Shown piece by piece: positions 52,301 to 62,270 of a stretch of 64,000 nt of DNA (its first letter is position 1; every line of letters begins with the position of its first letter). The translations under genes were made by a program, and so were the position numbers. The notes under the pieces are model-generated. The model ran no database searches. It had not been told where the DNA came from and saw only the letters and a program-made list of their open reading frames with translations. The stretch covers positions 1,898,001 through 1,962,000 of the forward strand of contig NZ_JAJOMX010000001.1 in the NCBI RefSeq assembly GCF_024699925.1, given 5' to 3'. This stretch comes from Mesorhizobium sp. J428. GTDB lineage: Bacteria > Pseudomonadota > Alphaproteobacteria > Rhizobiales > Rhizobiaceae.

Positions 52301-52840
52301 ATGACTGATTTCCGTCCTCCACGCACGATATTTGGTGTCAGGCGCAGGCCAGGCAAGGCCAGCCAGGGCATTCTTTCGCTGGGAGGCCGCACCTTCCGCT
52401 GCGCGCTCGGCAAGGGCGGCATCACCGCTCTCAAGCGCGAGGGCGACGGCGCGACCCCGTTGGCGGACTTGCGCGTGCTTGGCGGCTACTTCCGCCCCGA
52501 CGGGGTTGTGAGACGCCGCGACCGCCTGGGCCTCACACCGATCGGCGGCGATCTTGGGTGGTGCGACGCGCCGGACGACCGCAACTACAACCGCCCCGTC
52601 CGCCTTCCTTATCCGGCGAGCCACGAGAACATGCGACGCAAGGACCGCCTCTACGACGTCTGCATCGTGCTCGACTGGAACATCAGTCCGCGCCGCCGCA
52701 ACTGTGGCAGCGCGATCTTCCTGCACATCGCCCGGCCGGGCTACCTGCCAACCGAAGGCTGCATCGCGCTGTCGCCGCGCGACATGCAGGTCATCCTGCC
52801 GCTGCTGTCGACACGGACGGTGTTCCGGGTGATGCGCTGA
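52301..52840 (+). CDS. L,D-transpeptidase-like (YkuD) protein
   Basis: 179 aa. The catalytic motif is FLHIARPGYLPTEGCIALSP (HxxxxxxxxxxGC pattern of YkuD enzymes). TPIGGDLGWCDAPDDRNYNR and SHENMRRKDRLYDVCIVLDW are typical of the short rhizobial family. No signal peptide is evident from this start, so either the start is further downstream or the protein uses another route. Expected to cross-link or modify peptidoglycan. Divergent from the response regulator. Confidence 0.88.
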   Translation: MTDFRPPRTIFGVRRRPGKASQGILSLGGRTFRCALGKGGITALKREGDGATPLADLRVLGGYFRPDGVVRRRDRLGLTPIGGDLGWCDAPDDRNYNRPVRLPYPASHENMRRKDRLYDVCIVLDWNISPRRRNCGSAIFLHIARPGYLPTEGCIALSPRDMQVILPLLSTRTVFRVMR

Positions 52841-53260
52841 CTATTCGATCGCCGGCCCGCCGAACCAGCCGATCACCGCGCCGATGAGGATCAGCACGCC
52901 GAGCCAGTGGCCGCCGTCGATCAGCGTCAGCCCCCAGCCGAAGCCCTCGTAGCGGTGGTTGATGGCGAGGATCGTCACGACGAAACCGACCCAGAAGATG
53001 ATGCCGAACATCACGCCGGCGACGACCGATGGTTCGCCGAAGGTGAGCGTTCCCAGAAGCATCGAGAACACGACCGCCATCACGAGCTCGGCGAGGAAGC
53101 TGATGACGAAAGGCGCGGCCGAGCGCTGCATCGTCGCCGGATCGAGCTTGGCGGCCGCCAGCCACGGCTTGCTGAGCAGCATGTACCAGGCGGCCCCGAA
53201 CAGCCACGCGACGACAGCCGCCACGACGACGGCGATCCAGTTGATCGAAGAAATATCCAT
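52841..53260 (-). CDS. DUF1761 membrane protein
   Basis: 139 aa with four hydrophobic segments (WIAVVVAAVVAWLFGAAWYM, FVISFLAELVMAVVFSMLLG, VMFGIIFWVGFVVTILAINH, WLGVLILIGAVIGWFGG). The pattern NWIAVVVAAVVAW...GAAWY is that of DUF1761. Function unknown. Its stop abuts the end of the transpeptidase gene on the opposite strand. Confidence 0.85.
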   Translation of the reverse strand: MDISSINWIAVVVAAVVAWLFGAAWYMLLSKPWLAAAKLDPATMQRSAAPFVISFLAELVMAVVFSMLLGTLTFGEPSVVAGVMFGIIFWVGFVVTILAINHRYEGFGWGLTLIDGGHWLGVLILIGAVIGWFGGPAIE

Positions 53261-53311
53261 GACGTCCCCTCCACGGCTCTGGCGGCAGAGAACGCCCGGC
53301 GCGGCGCGCCG

Positions 53312-53977
53312 TCAAGTGTAGCGCCAGACCCTCGTCCGCTTCACGTCGGCGTCCTCCAGCGCGCGGGTGACCGGCACCTGATATTCGGCGAGCTGCGTCA
53401 GCCGCGCCTTGGGCAGGTAGGCGCGTCCCGGATCACCGACAAGCACGGCCGCCCCGCGTTCGGCCAGTCCCGTGAACCATGGGATGAGGAGATCGGCGAA
53501 AGCCCGGTCGTAGAACACGTCGCCGGCAAGGACCACCTCCCAGCCATCGTCGGTCCCGACGACGTCATCACCGGTGAACGCCACGTCGACGGCATTTGCA
53601 ACCGCGTTGAGCGCGACCGCCGGCCCGCAGAACGGATCGATGTCCGCGCACAGGACGCTTCTGGCGCCGGCCTTCGCGGCCGCGATCCCCACCAACCCGG
53701 ACCCGGCGGCGAAGTCGAGCACGCTCTTCCCGCGCACGATGTGCGGATTGTCGAGCACATAGCGCGACAAGCCCTGACCGCCGGCCCAGGCGAAGGCCCA
53801 GAACGGCGGCGGCAGGCCCTTTTCCTGCAACTGCTCCTCGGTGAGGTGCCACAGGGCGTGTGCCTCATCGGCGAGGTGGAGCCGGATTTCCGGCACGTGC
53901 GGCGGCGCGATCAGGGCCGTGTTCGCGAGAACGAAGTACTCGGTCGCCCCGGCGCGCTGGCCGTCACTCACCCTCAA
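53312..53977 (-). CDS. Class I SAM-dependent methyltransferase, ETF-beta/L11 lysine methyltransferase-like
   Basis: 221 aa. PPFWAFAWAGGQGLSRYVLD is the signature of the METTL20/PrmA-like protein lysine methyltransferases; the SAM motif is VLDFAAGSGLVGIAAAKAGA, then CADIDPFCGPAVALNA and VVLAGDVFYDR. A homologue in alphaproteobacteria methylates the beta subunit of electron transfer flavoprotein. It overlaps the EVE gene by 14 bases, so they share an operon. Confidence 0.88.
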   Translation of the reverse strand: MRVSDGQRAGATEYFVLANTALIAPPHVPEIRLHLADEAHALWHLTEEQLQEKGLPPPFWAFAWAGGQGLSRYVLDNPHIVRGKSVLDFAAGSGLVGIAAAKAGARSVLCADIDPFCGPAVALNAVANAVDVAFTGDDVVGTDDGWEVVLAGDVFYDRAFADLLIPWFTGLAERGAAVLVGDPGRAYLPKARLTQLAEYQVPVTRALEDADVKRTRVWRYT

Positions 53978-54386
53978 GACCGCCCATGCGGCAGATCTCC
54001 GCCCATTCGTCCTCGGCCACAGGCTGAACCGACAGCCGCGAATTGTTGACGAGCACCATCTTGGCGAGCTTCTCGTTCGCCTTGATCTCCTCGAGCGTCA
54101 CCGGCTTCGGCACGTCCTTCACGGCGCGGATGTCGACGCATTCCCAGCGCGGATCGTCCGTCGTGGTGTCGTGATGGGCGAGCGCGCAGACCTCAACGAT
54201 GCCGACGACCTCCAGCCCTTCATTGGAGTGGTAGAAGAAACCGCGGTCGCCGATCTGCATGGCACGCATGTTGTTGCGCGCCTGATAGTTGCGCACGCCG
54301 TCCCACTGCTGGCCCTTCTTGCCGGCAGCCTTCTGCATCTCCCACGACCATTTGAACGGTTCGGATTTGAACAGCCAATAGGCCAT
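53964..54386 (-). CDS. EVE domain protein
   Basis: 140 aa from ATG 54386 with AGGAGAACAAG ahead. AYWLFKSEPFKWSWEMQKAA, GVRNYQARNNMRAMQIGDRG and FFYHSNEGLEVVGIVEV are the PUA-like EVE fold, which in related proteins binds modified bases. The upstream 40 codons of the frame overlap the YCII gene and are not used. Co-transcribed with YCII and the methyltransferase. Confidence 0.92.
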   Translation of the reverse strand: MAYWLFKSEPFKWSWEMQKAAGKKGQQWDGVRNYQARNNMRAMQIGDRGFFYHSNEGLEVVGIVEVCALAHHDTTTDDPRWECVDIRAVKDVPKPVTLEEIKANEKLAKMVLVNNSRLSVQPVAEDEWAEICRMGGLEGE

Positions 54387-54396
54387 CTTGTTCTCC

Positions 54397-54693
54397 TCAG
54401 GCGTTATCCGGTTTGCCGAACACCCAGTTCCATGGCCGCACGTCCGTCGACGCGAACAGGCCGGCCTTCGCGTAGGGGTCTTCCGCGAGGATCGCCCTGG
54501 CGGCATCGAGATTGTCGGCTTCGATCGACACCAGGCTGCCGTTGGGCTTGCCGTCGGCGTCGAGGAAGGGGCCAGCGAATTTCAGGATGCCCTTGTGGGT
54601 CAGGTCGTTGAGATAGGCGACGTGGTCCGGGCGCGTGTCGAGACGCACCTGCAGATGTCCCGGCTTGTCCAGTGCGACGAGTGCAAACAGCAT
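54397..54693 (-). CDS. YCII-related protein
   Basis: 98 aa. LVALDKPGHLQVRLDTRPDH, LNDLTHKGILKFAGPFLDAD and EDPYAKAGLFASTDVRPWNW match the YciI family, with the His/Asp pair of its putative active site. No precise role is known. It starts 11 bases after gpsA and is part of the tsaD-gpsA-YCII-EVE-methyltransferase run. Confidence 0.92.
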   Translation of the reverse strand: MLFALVALDKPGHLQVRLDTRPDHVAYLNDLTHKGILKFAGPFLDADGKPNGSLVSIEADNLDAARAILAEDPYAKAGLFASTDVRPWNWVFGKPDNA

Positions 54694-54704
54694 GACTATC
54701 CTTT

Positions 54705-55682
54705 CTAATCGTCCTCGGCCCTGAGCGGCCTCGAAAGCAGTTCCCCAACGGCGCGATCGATCGTCAGCGTGCCTGCAAGCATCCGGTCGACCGCATCGGT
54801 GATCGGCGCGCGAATGCCGCGATCGGCCGCGATCGTTGCCGCGATGCCGGCCGTCGCCACGCCTTCGGCGAGCTTCATGCCGACAAGACTGTCCCCGCGC
54901 CCCAGTGCCAGCCCGTAGGCGAAGTTGCGCGACTGGGCGGAGCCGCAGGTGAGCACGAGGTCGCCGAGGCCGGAGAGTCCCATCAGCGTCTCGGGCCGCG
55001 CACCGAACGATGCGCCGATGCGGCGCAGCTCTACGAAACCGCGCGTCACCAGTGCCGCCTGGGCGCTGGCGCCAAGCCCGGCGCCGACCACCGCGCCGGC
55101 GGCGATCGCGAGCACATTCTTCAGCGCGCCGCCGATCTCGACGCCGACGAGGTCATCCGAGGAGTAACAGCGGAACTGGGGCGCCGACAGAAGCCGCGCC
55201 AGCGTCGCGGCAAGCTCTGCGTCTTCGGCCGCCACGGTGACCGCGGTCGGCAGTCCTCGCGCCACGTCGGTGGCGAAGCTCGGTCCCGAGAGTGCTGCCG
55301 GCGGGTTGTCGGGCAGTATCTCGCGGATGATCTCCGACAGCCGCTTGCCGGAACTGCGCTCGATGCCCTTGGCGCAGATCACCACCGGCACGCCGGGACG
55401 GATGCTGCCGACGAGCCGCGACGCCACCTCGCGCAGCGCCTGCGCCGGGGCGACGGCCAGCACGCACTCCGCGCCGACGAGCGCGGCGTCGAGGTCGTCT
55501 GTCGCGGCCAGCTCCGCGTCGAGCGCGATGCCGGGCAGGTAGCCGGGGTTCTCGTGCCGTTCGTTGAGCGCACGCACCGCATCCGCATCGCGCATCCAGA
55601 AAGTGGTCGCATTGCCGCCGCGCAGCGAGGTGAGCGCCAGCGCCGTGCCCCAGGCGCCCCCGCCGAGAACAGCGACCTTCAT
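54705..55682 (-). CDS. gpsA: Glycerol-3-phosphate dehydrogenase [NAD(P)+]
   Basis: 325 aa from ATG 55682, overlapping the tsaD stop in ATGA; the longer frame lies within tsaD. N-terminal Rossmann motif [20 protein letters not shown], the catalytic Lys region [19 protein letters not shown], and [20 protein letters not shown] with the substrate-binding Lys. [19 protein letters not shown] is also standard. Makes sn-glycerol-3-phosphate for phospholipid synthesis. Confidence 0.96.
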   Translation of the reverse strand: MKVAVLGGGAWGTALALTSLRGGNATTFWMRDADAVRALNERHENPGYLPGIALDAELAATDDLDAALVGAECVLAVAPAQALREVASRLVGSIRPGVPVVICAKGIERSSGKRLSEIIREILPDNPPAALSGPSFATDVARGLPTAVTVAAEDAELAATLARLLSAPQFRCYSSDDLVGVEIGGALKNVLAIAAGAVVGAGLGASAQAALVTRGFVELRRIGASFGARPETLMGLSGLGDLVLTCGSAQSRNFAYGLALGRGDSLVGMKLAEGVATAGIAATIAADRGIRAPITDAVDRMLAGTLTIDRAVGELLSRPLRAEDD

Positions 55683-56785
55683 GCCTTGGCTCCGCGCTTG
55701 CCGGCGCCGATCAGCGGCGCGGCACTTTCGTCCAGCGGCCAGCGCGAGCGCGGCGCGAAATGCATCGCCTCGTCCGGCTCGATGCCGGCGCTCAGCCGCT
55801 CCAGCCCCGCCCAGGCGATCATCGCCGCATTGTCGGTGCACAGCTTCATCGGCGGCGCGAGGAAACGGAAGCCGTTCCGCTCACAGACCAGTTCGAGCGC
55901 CGCCCGGATCGACTTGTTCGCCGCCACGCCGCCCGCGACGACGAGCGTCGGCTGGGTTTGGCCGGGGAACATGCCGCGAAACCGCGCCAGGCTGCGCGCG
56001 ACGCGGTCCTGCAGCGTCTCGCCCACCGCTGCCTGGAACGACGCGCAAATGTCGGCGATGTCCTTCTCCGACAGAGGTGCGATCGCCGTCGCGGCCTGCC
56101 GAACGGCGGTCTTCAGACCCGAGAAGGAGAAATCCGGCCGCGCCTCGCCCTTCAGCGGACGCGGGAAGTCGAATCGCGAGGCATCGCCCGCAAGTGCGGC
56201 CTTCTCCACGTTCGGGCCGCCGGGATAGGGCAGTCCGAGCAGTTTCGCCGTCTTGTCGAACGCCTCACCCAGCGCATCGTCGATCGTCGAGGCCCAGCGC
56301 TCGTAGTCCCCCACCCCGCGCACGAGGATGATCTGCGTGTGGCCGCCGGAGACCAGCAGCACCAGATAGGGGAATGCAACGTCGTCGACCAGCCGCGCCG
56401 CCAGCGCATGGCCTTCGAGATGGTTCACCGGATACAGCGGCTTGCCGCTTACGCTTGCCAGCGCCTTGCCCGTCATCAGCCCGACGATCAGCCCGCCGAT
56501 GAGCCCCGGCCCGGCGGTCGCCGCGATGCCCTCCATGTCGGCCAGACCCTTGCCCGATTCCTGCAAAGCGGCCTCGATGATCCCGTCCAGCGCCTCCACA
56601 TGGGCGCGCGCGGCGATCTCCGGCACCACGCCGCCGAAGGCCGCATGTTCATCGATCTGGCTGAGCACGACGTTGGAGAGGATCTGCGGACGGCCGTCGG
56701 CGTCAAGCGCGACGACCGAGGCGGCGGTCTCGTCGCAGCTCGTTTCGATGCCGAGCATGAGGCGTGTCGGTTTCACCAGCTGCAT
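55679..56785 (-). CDS. tsaD: tRNA N6-adenosine threonylcarbamoyltransferase
   Basis: 368 aa. [20 protein letters not shown], the metal-binding His pair in [14 protein letters not shown] and [23 protein letters not shown], and [20 protein letters not shown] are all family hallmarks. Adds threonylcarbamoyl to A37 of ANN-decoding tRNAs with TsaB, TsaC and TsaE. Divergent from hemC, an arrangement common in this order. Confidence 0.97.
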   Translation of the reverse strand: MQLVKPTRLMLGIETSCDETAASVVALDADGRPQILSNVVLSQIDEHAAFGGVVPEIAARAHVEALDGIIEAALQESGKGLADMEGIAATAGPGLIGGLIVGLMTGKALASVSGKPLYPVNHLEGHALAARLVDDVAFPYLVLLVSGGHTQIILVRGVGDYERWASTIDDALGEAFDKTAKLLGLPYPGGPNVEKAALAGDASRFDFPRPLKGEARPDFSFSGLKTAVRQAATAIAPLSEKDIADICASFQAAVGETLQDRVARSLARFRGMFPGQTQPTLVVAGGVAANKSIRAALELVCERNGFRFLAPPMKLCTDNAAMIAWAGLERLSAGIEPDEAMHFAPRSRWPLDESAAPLIGAGKRGAKA

Positions 56786-56872
56786 TGCCGAATTGTGGAC
56801 ACCTGGCTAGGGAATGATACTGAGAGTGCCCGGCCGATCCGGACCGGCAGGGGTTATCACGGTCCGCACATC

Positions 56873-57802
56873 ATGCAAACAGAACTGTTCAGGATAGGCA
56901 CGCGAGGCAGCGCTCTGGCGCTGGCGCAGGCGCACGAGACGCGGTCCCTGCTGATGCAGGCACACGGCCTGCCGGAAGAAGCCTTCGCCATCGAGATCAT
57001 CTCCGTCACCGGCGACCGCATTCAGGACCGCTCGCTCTCCGAAGCCGGCGGCAAGGGCCTGTTCACAAAAGAGATCGAAGAGGCGCTGCTCGACAGGCGC
57101 ATCGACATCGCCGTGCATTCCTCGAAGGACATGCCGACCCGGCTGCCGCCCGGACTCGAACTGTCGGCCTTCCTGGAACGGGAGGACCCACGCGACGCGT
57201 TCATCGGCCGCACGGCACCGACGTTGAAAGGACTGCCGCCGGGCGCCGTGGTCGGCTCCTCCTCGCTGCGCCGCCAGGCGCTGATCCGCCGCATGCGGCC
57301 GGACCTCGAAGTCGTCACCTTCCGCGGTAACGTGCAGACCCGCCTGCGCAAGCTGGCCGAGGGCCAGGTGGACGGCACGATGCTGGCCAATGCCGGGCTC
57401 CGCCGGCTCGGCCTCGCGCACGAGATCACGGAACTGCTGCCGCTGGACGAGTTTCCGCCCGCGCCCGGCCAGGGCGCGATCTGTGTCGAGCAGCGGTCGG
57501 GAGACCTGCGCGCAGCGGCGATGCTCGAGCCGATCAACCATCGCGAGACCGCGACGGCGCTGGTCTGCGAGCGCGCCTTCCTCGGCGCACTGGACGGCTC
57601 CTGCCGCACGCCGATCGCCGGCTACGCCCGGATCGAAGGGGACCGGATCCTGTTCTCAGGACTGATCCTGACGCCGGACGGCACGAAATCGCACGACGTC
57701 GCGCTTGAAGGCTATGCCGCCGAGGCCGAGTCCATCGGCCAGCAGGCAGCCCGGATCGTCCGCGAAAAGGCCGGCGAGGAATTCTTTGACGGCTGGGCCT
57801 GA
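56873..57802 (+). CDS. hemC: Hydroxymethylbilane synthase (porphobilinogen deaminase)
   Basis: 309 aa. [40 protein letters not shown], the [12 protein letters not shown] motif, and the dipyrromethane cofactor Cys in [15 protein letters not shown]. Start at ATG 56873; a very long frame back to 55760 is a shadow of tsaD. Joins four porphobilinogens in heme and cobalamin synthesis. Confidence 0.97.
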   Translation: MQTELFRIGTRGSALALAQAHETRSLLMQAHGLPEEAFAIEIISVTGDRIQDRSLSEAGGKGLFTKEIEEALLDRRIDIAVHSSKDMPTRLPPGLELSAFLEREDPRDAFIGRTAPTLKGLPPGAVVGSSSLRRQALIRRMRPDLEVVTFRGNVQTRLRKLAEGQVDGTMLANAGLRRLGLAHEITELLPLDEFPPAPGQGAICVEQRSGDLRAAAMLEPINHRETATALVCERAFLGALDGSCRTPIAGYARIEGDRILFSGLILTPDGTKSHDVALEGYAAEAESIGQQAARIVREKAGEEFFDGWA

Positions 57803-58520
57803 ACCGCTGCGCCGCGTGCTCGTCACGCGGCCCGAGCCAGGCGCGTCGGCGACCGCGCGGGCGCTGCGGCTGGCCGGCTTCGAACCGGTCGTCCTGCCGC
57901 TGACGGAGATCCGCCCGCTGCCGGCCAAGCCGGTCGACGCGCAGGCGATCGACGCCGTCGCCATCACCAGCGCCAACGCGCTTCGCCACGCCTCTCCTTC
58001 GCTGCTGGCAGAGCTCGCGAGATGCCCGCTCTACGCGGTCGGTAAGGCCACCGCCGAGACCGCGCGCGAGGCAGGCTTTTTGAACATTTCTGTTGGGCCG
58101 GGCGACGCCGACGGCCTCGTCCGGCTCATATGCGACAGGCTGGGGGCGGACGCGACCGTCGCCTATCTCTGCGGCAGGCTGCGCCGGCCGGACTTCGAGG
58201 AGGGCCTTCGACAGCATGGCATTCGCCCGGTTCCCGTCGAAACCTACGACACCCTCACCGCCAGGATCGGCAAAGACGCTGTACGCCGGCTGGGCACGGC
58301 GCCCTTCTTCACTGTCCTTGTCCATTCCGCCGAAGCTGCGAAGGCGCTGGCAACGCTGGCCCCCGACCCGGCTTTTGTGCCATTGCTAGCGAACGCCCGA
58401 CTAGTGGCAATCTCGCGCCGCGCGGCGGAGCCTGCCGCGCCTCTCTTCCCCGAGCGGATAGTGATTGCGGAGGAGCCGAACGACCGCGCGATGGCCGCGG
58501 CGCTGTCCGGGCTCCTCTAG
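57786..58520 (+). CDS. hemD: Uroporphyrinogen-III synthase
   Basis: About 244 aa. [52 protein letters not shown], and [15 protein letters not shown] fit HemD, a family with low identity. The TTG at 57786 gives a standard start overlapping the hemC end and has AGGA seven bases ahead; ATG 57705 is in frame but deeper inside hemC. Closes and inverts ring D of hydroxymethylbilane. Confidence 0.9.
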   Translation: MTAGPEPLRRVLVTRPEPGASATARALRLAGFEPVVLPLTEIRPLPAKPVDAQAIDAVAITSANALRHASPSLLAELARCPLYAVGKATAETAREAGFLNISVGPGDADGLVRLICDRLGADATVAYLCGRLRRPDFEEGLRQHGIRPVPVETYDTLTARIGKDAVRRLGTAPFFTVLVHSAEAAKALATLAPDPAFVPLLANARLVAISRRAAEPAAPLFPERIVIAEEPNDRAMAAALSGLL

Positions 58521-58626
58521 CCGCGCCATACTGCCACCCTTTTCATCCTGTCGAATAGCCGGTAGTCATCGGACCGGTCCCGGAGGGTTCCGACATCGGC
58601 CGGCGTCAAGCGCGGGGAGCATGAAG

Positions 58627-59982
58627 ATGGTGAATTCGCCGAAGATCCGGCATTCGAAGCCGCGTCGCGACCCGGTGACGATCGATCTCGACGCCGAGCC
58701 CGTGAAATCCGAACCCGTGAAGCCCGAAACGCCCGCGCCCGCAGCTTCGGCCAAATCGCCTGAGCCCACCCCGGAGGCGAAGTCTCCGGAAAAACCCTTG
58801 CTCGACGAGACCGTCTCGAAGCCGACCGCTGAAAGCGGCGCGAAGCCGCCGTTCGGCCGTGAGCAGCCCTCCGCATCGCCGCAGCAGACAGCCGGCGCCG
58901 ACAAGTCCTCCCCGAAAACCCCGCCGCCGTCTCCGCCGCGTGCCGAACCGCGTCGTGGCGGCGTTTCGGCCATTGCCGCCGGCCTTCTCGGCGGCGTGGT
59001 CGCGCTCGCCGGCGCAGGCGCGCTGCAGTATGGCGGCGTGTTGCCGTCGCTCGGCGGGAATTCGACGGCGACCGCCGAGATCGAGGCCCTGCGCGGCGAG
59101 ATCGGCGCGTTGAAGAACCAGGTCGCCGCTGTCCCGGCCACGGAAAACCTTGCTCCCCGGCTCGACGAGCTTGCCGCGGCGCTGAACGAGACCCGCACGC
59201 AGCTCCAGTCCCTGCAAGCCGGCAGCGGCGCATCGCCGGAAGCGGCAGCGGCGCTGGAGGAACGTTTCAAGGCCCTCGAAACGGCGCTTGCCTCCGTTCA
59301 GCAGGGCGGTGCGAACGTCGATCTCACGCCGGTGACACAGCGCCTCGATGCGCTCGATGCCGCCGTGGCAGAGGCGAAGCAGGCCGCCGCCGGTGCGGCG
59401 GCCCCTCTCGAACAGCGCCTCGCCGCGCTGGAGGCGCAGGTGGGCGAACTCGGGGGCAAGGTCGCCGAACAGGCGGAACAGCCGAGCGCGGCGCTGGCCA
59501 TCGCAGCCTCCGCGCTCAAGGCCGCCATCGACCGCGGCGATCCGTTCATGACCGAGCTGGAGACCTACGCGTCGATCGCGCCGCAGTCGCCCGAGATTGA
59601 AGCCCTGCGCGGCATGGCGGCGACCGGCGTGCCCTCGCGCACCGCGATCGACGACGCTTTCCCGCCGGTCGCCAACGCGATGATCGCCGCCACGAATGTG
59701 CAGGATCCGAACGCCGGCTTCATCGACCGCCTGGTGTCGAGCGCCCAGTCGCTCGTGCAGGTGCGACCGGTCGGCACGGTGGAGGGCGAGGATGCCCCCG
59801 CCATCGTCGCACGCATGGAGGTCGCGCTGAAGAAGGGCGACTATGCCGGCGCCGGCGCCGAATACGACAAGCTTCCGGAGCCGGCCAAGGCGGCGGGCGC
59901 CGATTTCATCGCCAAGGTCAAGGCGCGTCAGGCAGCCGACGGGCTGATCGGCACAATCCTGTCCGCCGCGCTCAAGGCCTGA
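58627..59982 (+). CDS. Mitofilin/Mic60 homologue (COG4223)
   Basis: About 451 aa. The N-terminal 110 residues are disordered and rich in Pro, Lys and Glu, then one membrane span (VSAIAAGLLGGVVALAGAGA), a long coiled coil of about 190 residues (EIEALRGEIGALKNQVAAVP and similar), and a C-terminal mitofilin-like domain (FIDRLVSSAQSLVQVRPVGT, GAGAEYDKLPEPAKAAGADF). Alphaproteobacterial Mic60 proteins, linked to intracytoplasmic membrane shape, are encoded beside hemY as here. The ATG at 58627 has GGGAG eight bases ahead; ATG 58621 is too close. Confidence 0.85.
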   Translation: MVNSPKIRHSKPRRDPVTIDLDAEPVKSEPVKPETPAPAASAKSPEPTPEAKSPEKPLLDETVSKPTAESGAKPPFGREQPSASPQQTAGADKSSPKTPPPSPPRAEPRRGGVSAIAAGLLGGVVALAGAGALQYGGVLPSLGGNSTATAEIEALRGEIGALKNQVAAVPATENLAPRLDELAAALNETRTQLQSLQAGSGASPEAAAALEERFKALETALASVQQGGANVDLTPVTQRLDALDAAVAEAKQAAAGAAAPLEQRLAALEAQVGELGGKVAEQAEQPSAALAIAASALKAAIDRGDPFMTELETYASIAPQSPEIEALRGMAATGVPSRTAIDDAFPPVANAMIAATNVQDPNAGFIDRLVSSAQSLVQVRPVGTVEGEDAPAIVARMEVALKKGDYAGAGAEYDKLPEPAKAAGADFIAKVKARQAADGLIGTILSAALKA

Positions 59983-60010
59983 GCGCAAGTCCGTTTCCGG
60001 GGGTCGACCG

Positions 60011-61693
60011 ATGTTCCGTATCCTGTCCTTCCTGATCCTCGTCTTCGCGCTCGGTCTCGGCTTTGCCTGGCTCGCCGAGCGGCCGGGCACGCTCCTCGTG
60101 ACGTTCAGCGGCTACCAATACGAGGTGACGCTGATGGTCGCCGCGGCGATCGTGACTGCGCTTGTCGCCGCCGTCATGATCCTGTGGTGGCTGGTCAAGA
60201 GCATCTGGAACAGCCCCTACACGATCTCCCGCTATTTCCGCGTGCGCCGCCGCGACCGCGGCTACCAGGCGCTCTCGACCGGCCTGATCGCCGCCGGCGC
60301 GGGCGACGCCGATATGGCCCGCCGCAAGCATCGCGAGTCCGTCAAGATGCTGAGCGCCGACCAGGAGCCGCTGCTGCATCTCCTGGAGGCGCAGGCCTCC
60401 CTGCTCGAAGGCGACCATGCCGCCGCGCGCAAGAAATTCGAGACGATGCTCGACGATCCCGAAATGAAGCTGATCGGCCTGCGCGGGCTCTATCTCGAGG
60501 CCGAGCGGCTGGGAGACCGGGGCGTCGCGCGCCATTATGCCGAGCAGGCGAGCGCTGCGGCGCCGCAGTTGTCATGGGCCGCCAACGCCGCGCTCGAATC
60601 GCGTATGCGCGACGGCGACTGGGATGGCGCGCTGCGCCTGCTCGACGCGCGGAAGCCCATTGGCGCGGCCGAGAAGGAGGCCGCCGCGAAGAACCGCGCA
60701 GTGCTGCTGACGGCCAAAGCCATCAACCTGTCGCATGTCGATCCGCTCGCGGCGAAGAACGCGGCGATCGAGGCGAACAGGCTCGACCCGGGCCTCGTTC
60801 CCGCCGCCGTCATCGCGGCCAAGGCGCTCTTCCGCCAGGACGACCTGCGCAAGGGGGCGAAGATCCTCGAGGCAGCCTGGAAGAAGGAGCCGCATCCCGA
60901 GATCGCCGACGCCTATGTCCATGCCCGCCACGGCGATTCGGCGATTGACCGGCTCAAGCGCGCCCGCAAGCTGGCGGAGCTGCGCACCAACAACGCCGAT
61001 TCCTCGCTCGTGGTCGCCCGCGCCGCGCTCGAAGCCGGTGAATACAGGGCCGCCCGGGAGGCCGCCGAAGCGGCGGCGCGGCTTGCGCCCCGCGAGGCGG
61101 CGTTCCTGCTGCTCGCCGATATCGAGGACGCGGACGGCGGCGACCAGGGCAAGGTGCGCGAATATCTCGGACGCGCGGTGAAGGCGCAGCCCGATCCGGC
61201 CTGGACCGCCGACGGCATCGTTTCCGAGAAATGGGCACCCTTCTCGCCGGTCACCGGCAGGATCGGCGCCTTCGAATGGCGCGTGCCGGTCGAGCGGATC
61301 GGCCAGGTGATCGAGCAGGCGCCGCAGGTCGTGGACGGCCCTGCCCCCGAGCCGGAGCGCGTCACCCCGCCTGCCATCATCCAGCGGTCGGAGCCTGCAC
61401 CCGCCCGTGCGGAGGTGGTCGACGCCGAGATCGTCCCTGTGCCGGCCAACGACCGCTATCCGCCGATCCAGCCGCCGGAACCCGCCGCTGTCCCGCCTGC
61501 GCCCGCTCCGGAGACGCCGGCCAAGGCGGAGACACCTGTCGAACAGAAGCCGCAGAGCGCGCCGCCGGGGCCGCCCGCGCCGACCGTCGCCACGATCCTG
61601 GAAGAGCCCCCTGTTCCGCCTATTCCCGACGATCCGGGCGTCGATCCGGACTCCGCCGGGGAGAAGGAAGCCCGCCGCTTCCGACTCTTCTGA
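60011..61693 (+). CDS. hemY: HemY N-terminal domain protein with TPR repeats
   Basis: 560 aa. Two N-terminal membrane spans (ILSFLILVFALGLGFAWLAE, TLMVAAAIVTALVAAVMILW) and the HemY_N domain, then helical TPR-like repeats to about residue 390. The last ~120 residues are a proline-rich tail (PPEPAAVPPAPAPETPAK) common in this order. HemY in enterobacteria is linked to protoporphyrin synthesis and envelope function, without a proven catalytic role. Confidence 0.93.
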   Translation: MFRILSFLILVFALGLGFAWLAERPGTLLVTFSGYQYEVTLMVAAAIVTALVAAVMILWWLVKSIWNSPYTISRYFRVRRRDRGYQALSTGLIAAGAGDADMARRKHRESVKMLSADQEPLLHLLEAQASLLEGDHAAARKKFETMLDDPEMKLIGLRGLYLEAERLGDRGVARHYAEQASAAAPQLSWAANAALESRMRDGDWDGALRLLDARKPIGAAEKEAAAKNRAVLLTAKAINLSHVDPLAAKNAAIEANRLDPGLVPAAVIAAKALFRQDDLRKGAKILEAAWKKEPHPEIADAYVHARHGDSAIDRLKRARKLAELRTNNADSSLVVARAALEAGEYRAAREAAEAAARLAPREAAFLLLADIEDADGGDQGKVREYLGRAVKAQPDPAWTADGIVSEKWAPFSPVTGRIGAFEWRVPVERIGQVIEQAPQVVDGPAPEPERVTPPAIIQRSEPAPARAEVVDAEIVPVPANDRYPPIQPPEPAAVPPAPAPETPAKAETPVEQKPQSAPPGPPAPTVATILEEPPVPPIPDDPGVDPDSAGEKEARRFRLF

Positions 61694-61775
61694 CGGTTGC
61701 CGATCGGCCAGAACGCGTTAGATTTCAAAGGCGCCGATTCGGGCGTCGCAACTCCCTGCCTGTCGGTCCCACTTC

Positions 61776-62270
61776 ATGTTCGAGCGTTTTCTTGCCTTCA
61801 TAAGGGAACTCACCGGCGAGGAGACGGCCGGGCGCCGCCTCGGCACGGATCATCCAGCCGTGGCCGCCGCAGCGCTTCTCTTCGTCGTCATGGATGCGGA
61901 CGGCGAGCGCGCCGAATCCGAGCGTAAGATCCTCGAGGAGGAGATCGCAGCGACCTACGACGTCCACGGCGAAAAGCTCGCCGAGATCATTTCTGCAGGC
62001 GAGAAGGCCCAGCAGGAATCGGTTGACCTCTACGCCTTCACCAGCATTCTCAACCAGCATCTCGATCACGAGAGCCGCATCGAATTCGTCGGCATGATGT
62101 GGGAGATCGTCTATGCCGACGGCGTCCGCACCGAAGTGGAGGACAACATCGTCTGGCGCGTCGCCGAACTGCTGCATGTCGAGAGGAGCGACAGGATCAG
62201 GATGCGGCACGAAGTCGAAGAGCGCCGGCCGGGATCATCTGGAACGAAAGATGAAGTCGAGACGGACTGA
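61776..62270 (+). CDS. TerB-like tellurite-resistance family protein
   Basis: 164 aa, all-helical. HPAVAAAALLFVVMDADGER has the acidic metal-site pattern of TerB, and FVGMMWEIVYADGVRTEVED repeats it. LFVVMDADG and IVYADG flank the two metal sites. Small TerB proteins of this type are common in the alphaproteobacteria and not known to confer tellurite resistance. It overlaps the amidotransferase gene by 20 bases. Confidence 0.9.
   Translation: MFERFLAFIRELTGEETAGRRLGTDHPAVAAAALLFVVMDADGERAESERKILEEEIAATYDVHGEKLAEIISAGEKAQQESVDLYAFTSILNQHLDHESRIEFVGMMWEIVYADGVRTEVEDNIVWRVAELLHVERSDRIRMRHEVEERRPGSSGTKDEVETD

Noticed and set aside
55760..57802. A 680-aa open frame running through tsaD into hemC
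   Set aside because: The first 370 codons are antisense to tsaD, a common effect of high GC content. Only the hemC part has family motifs.
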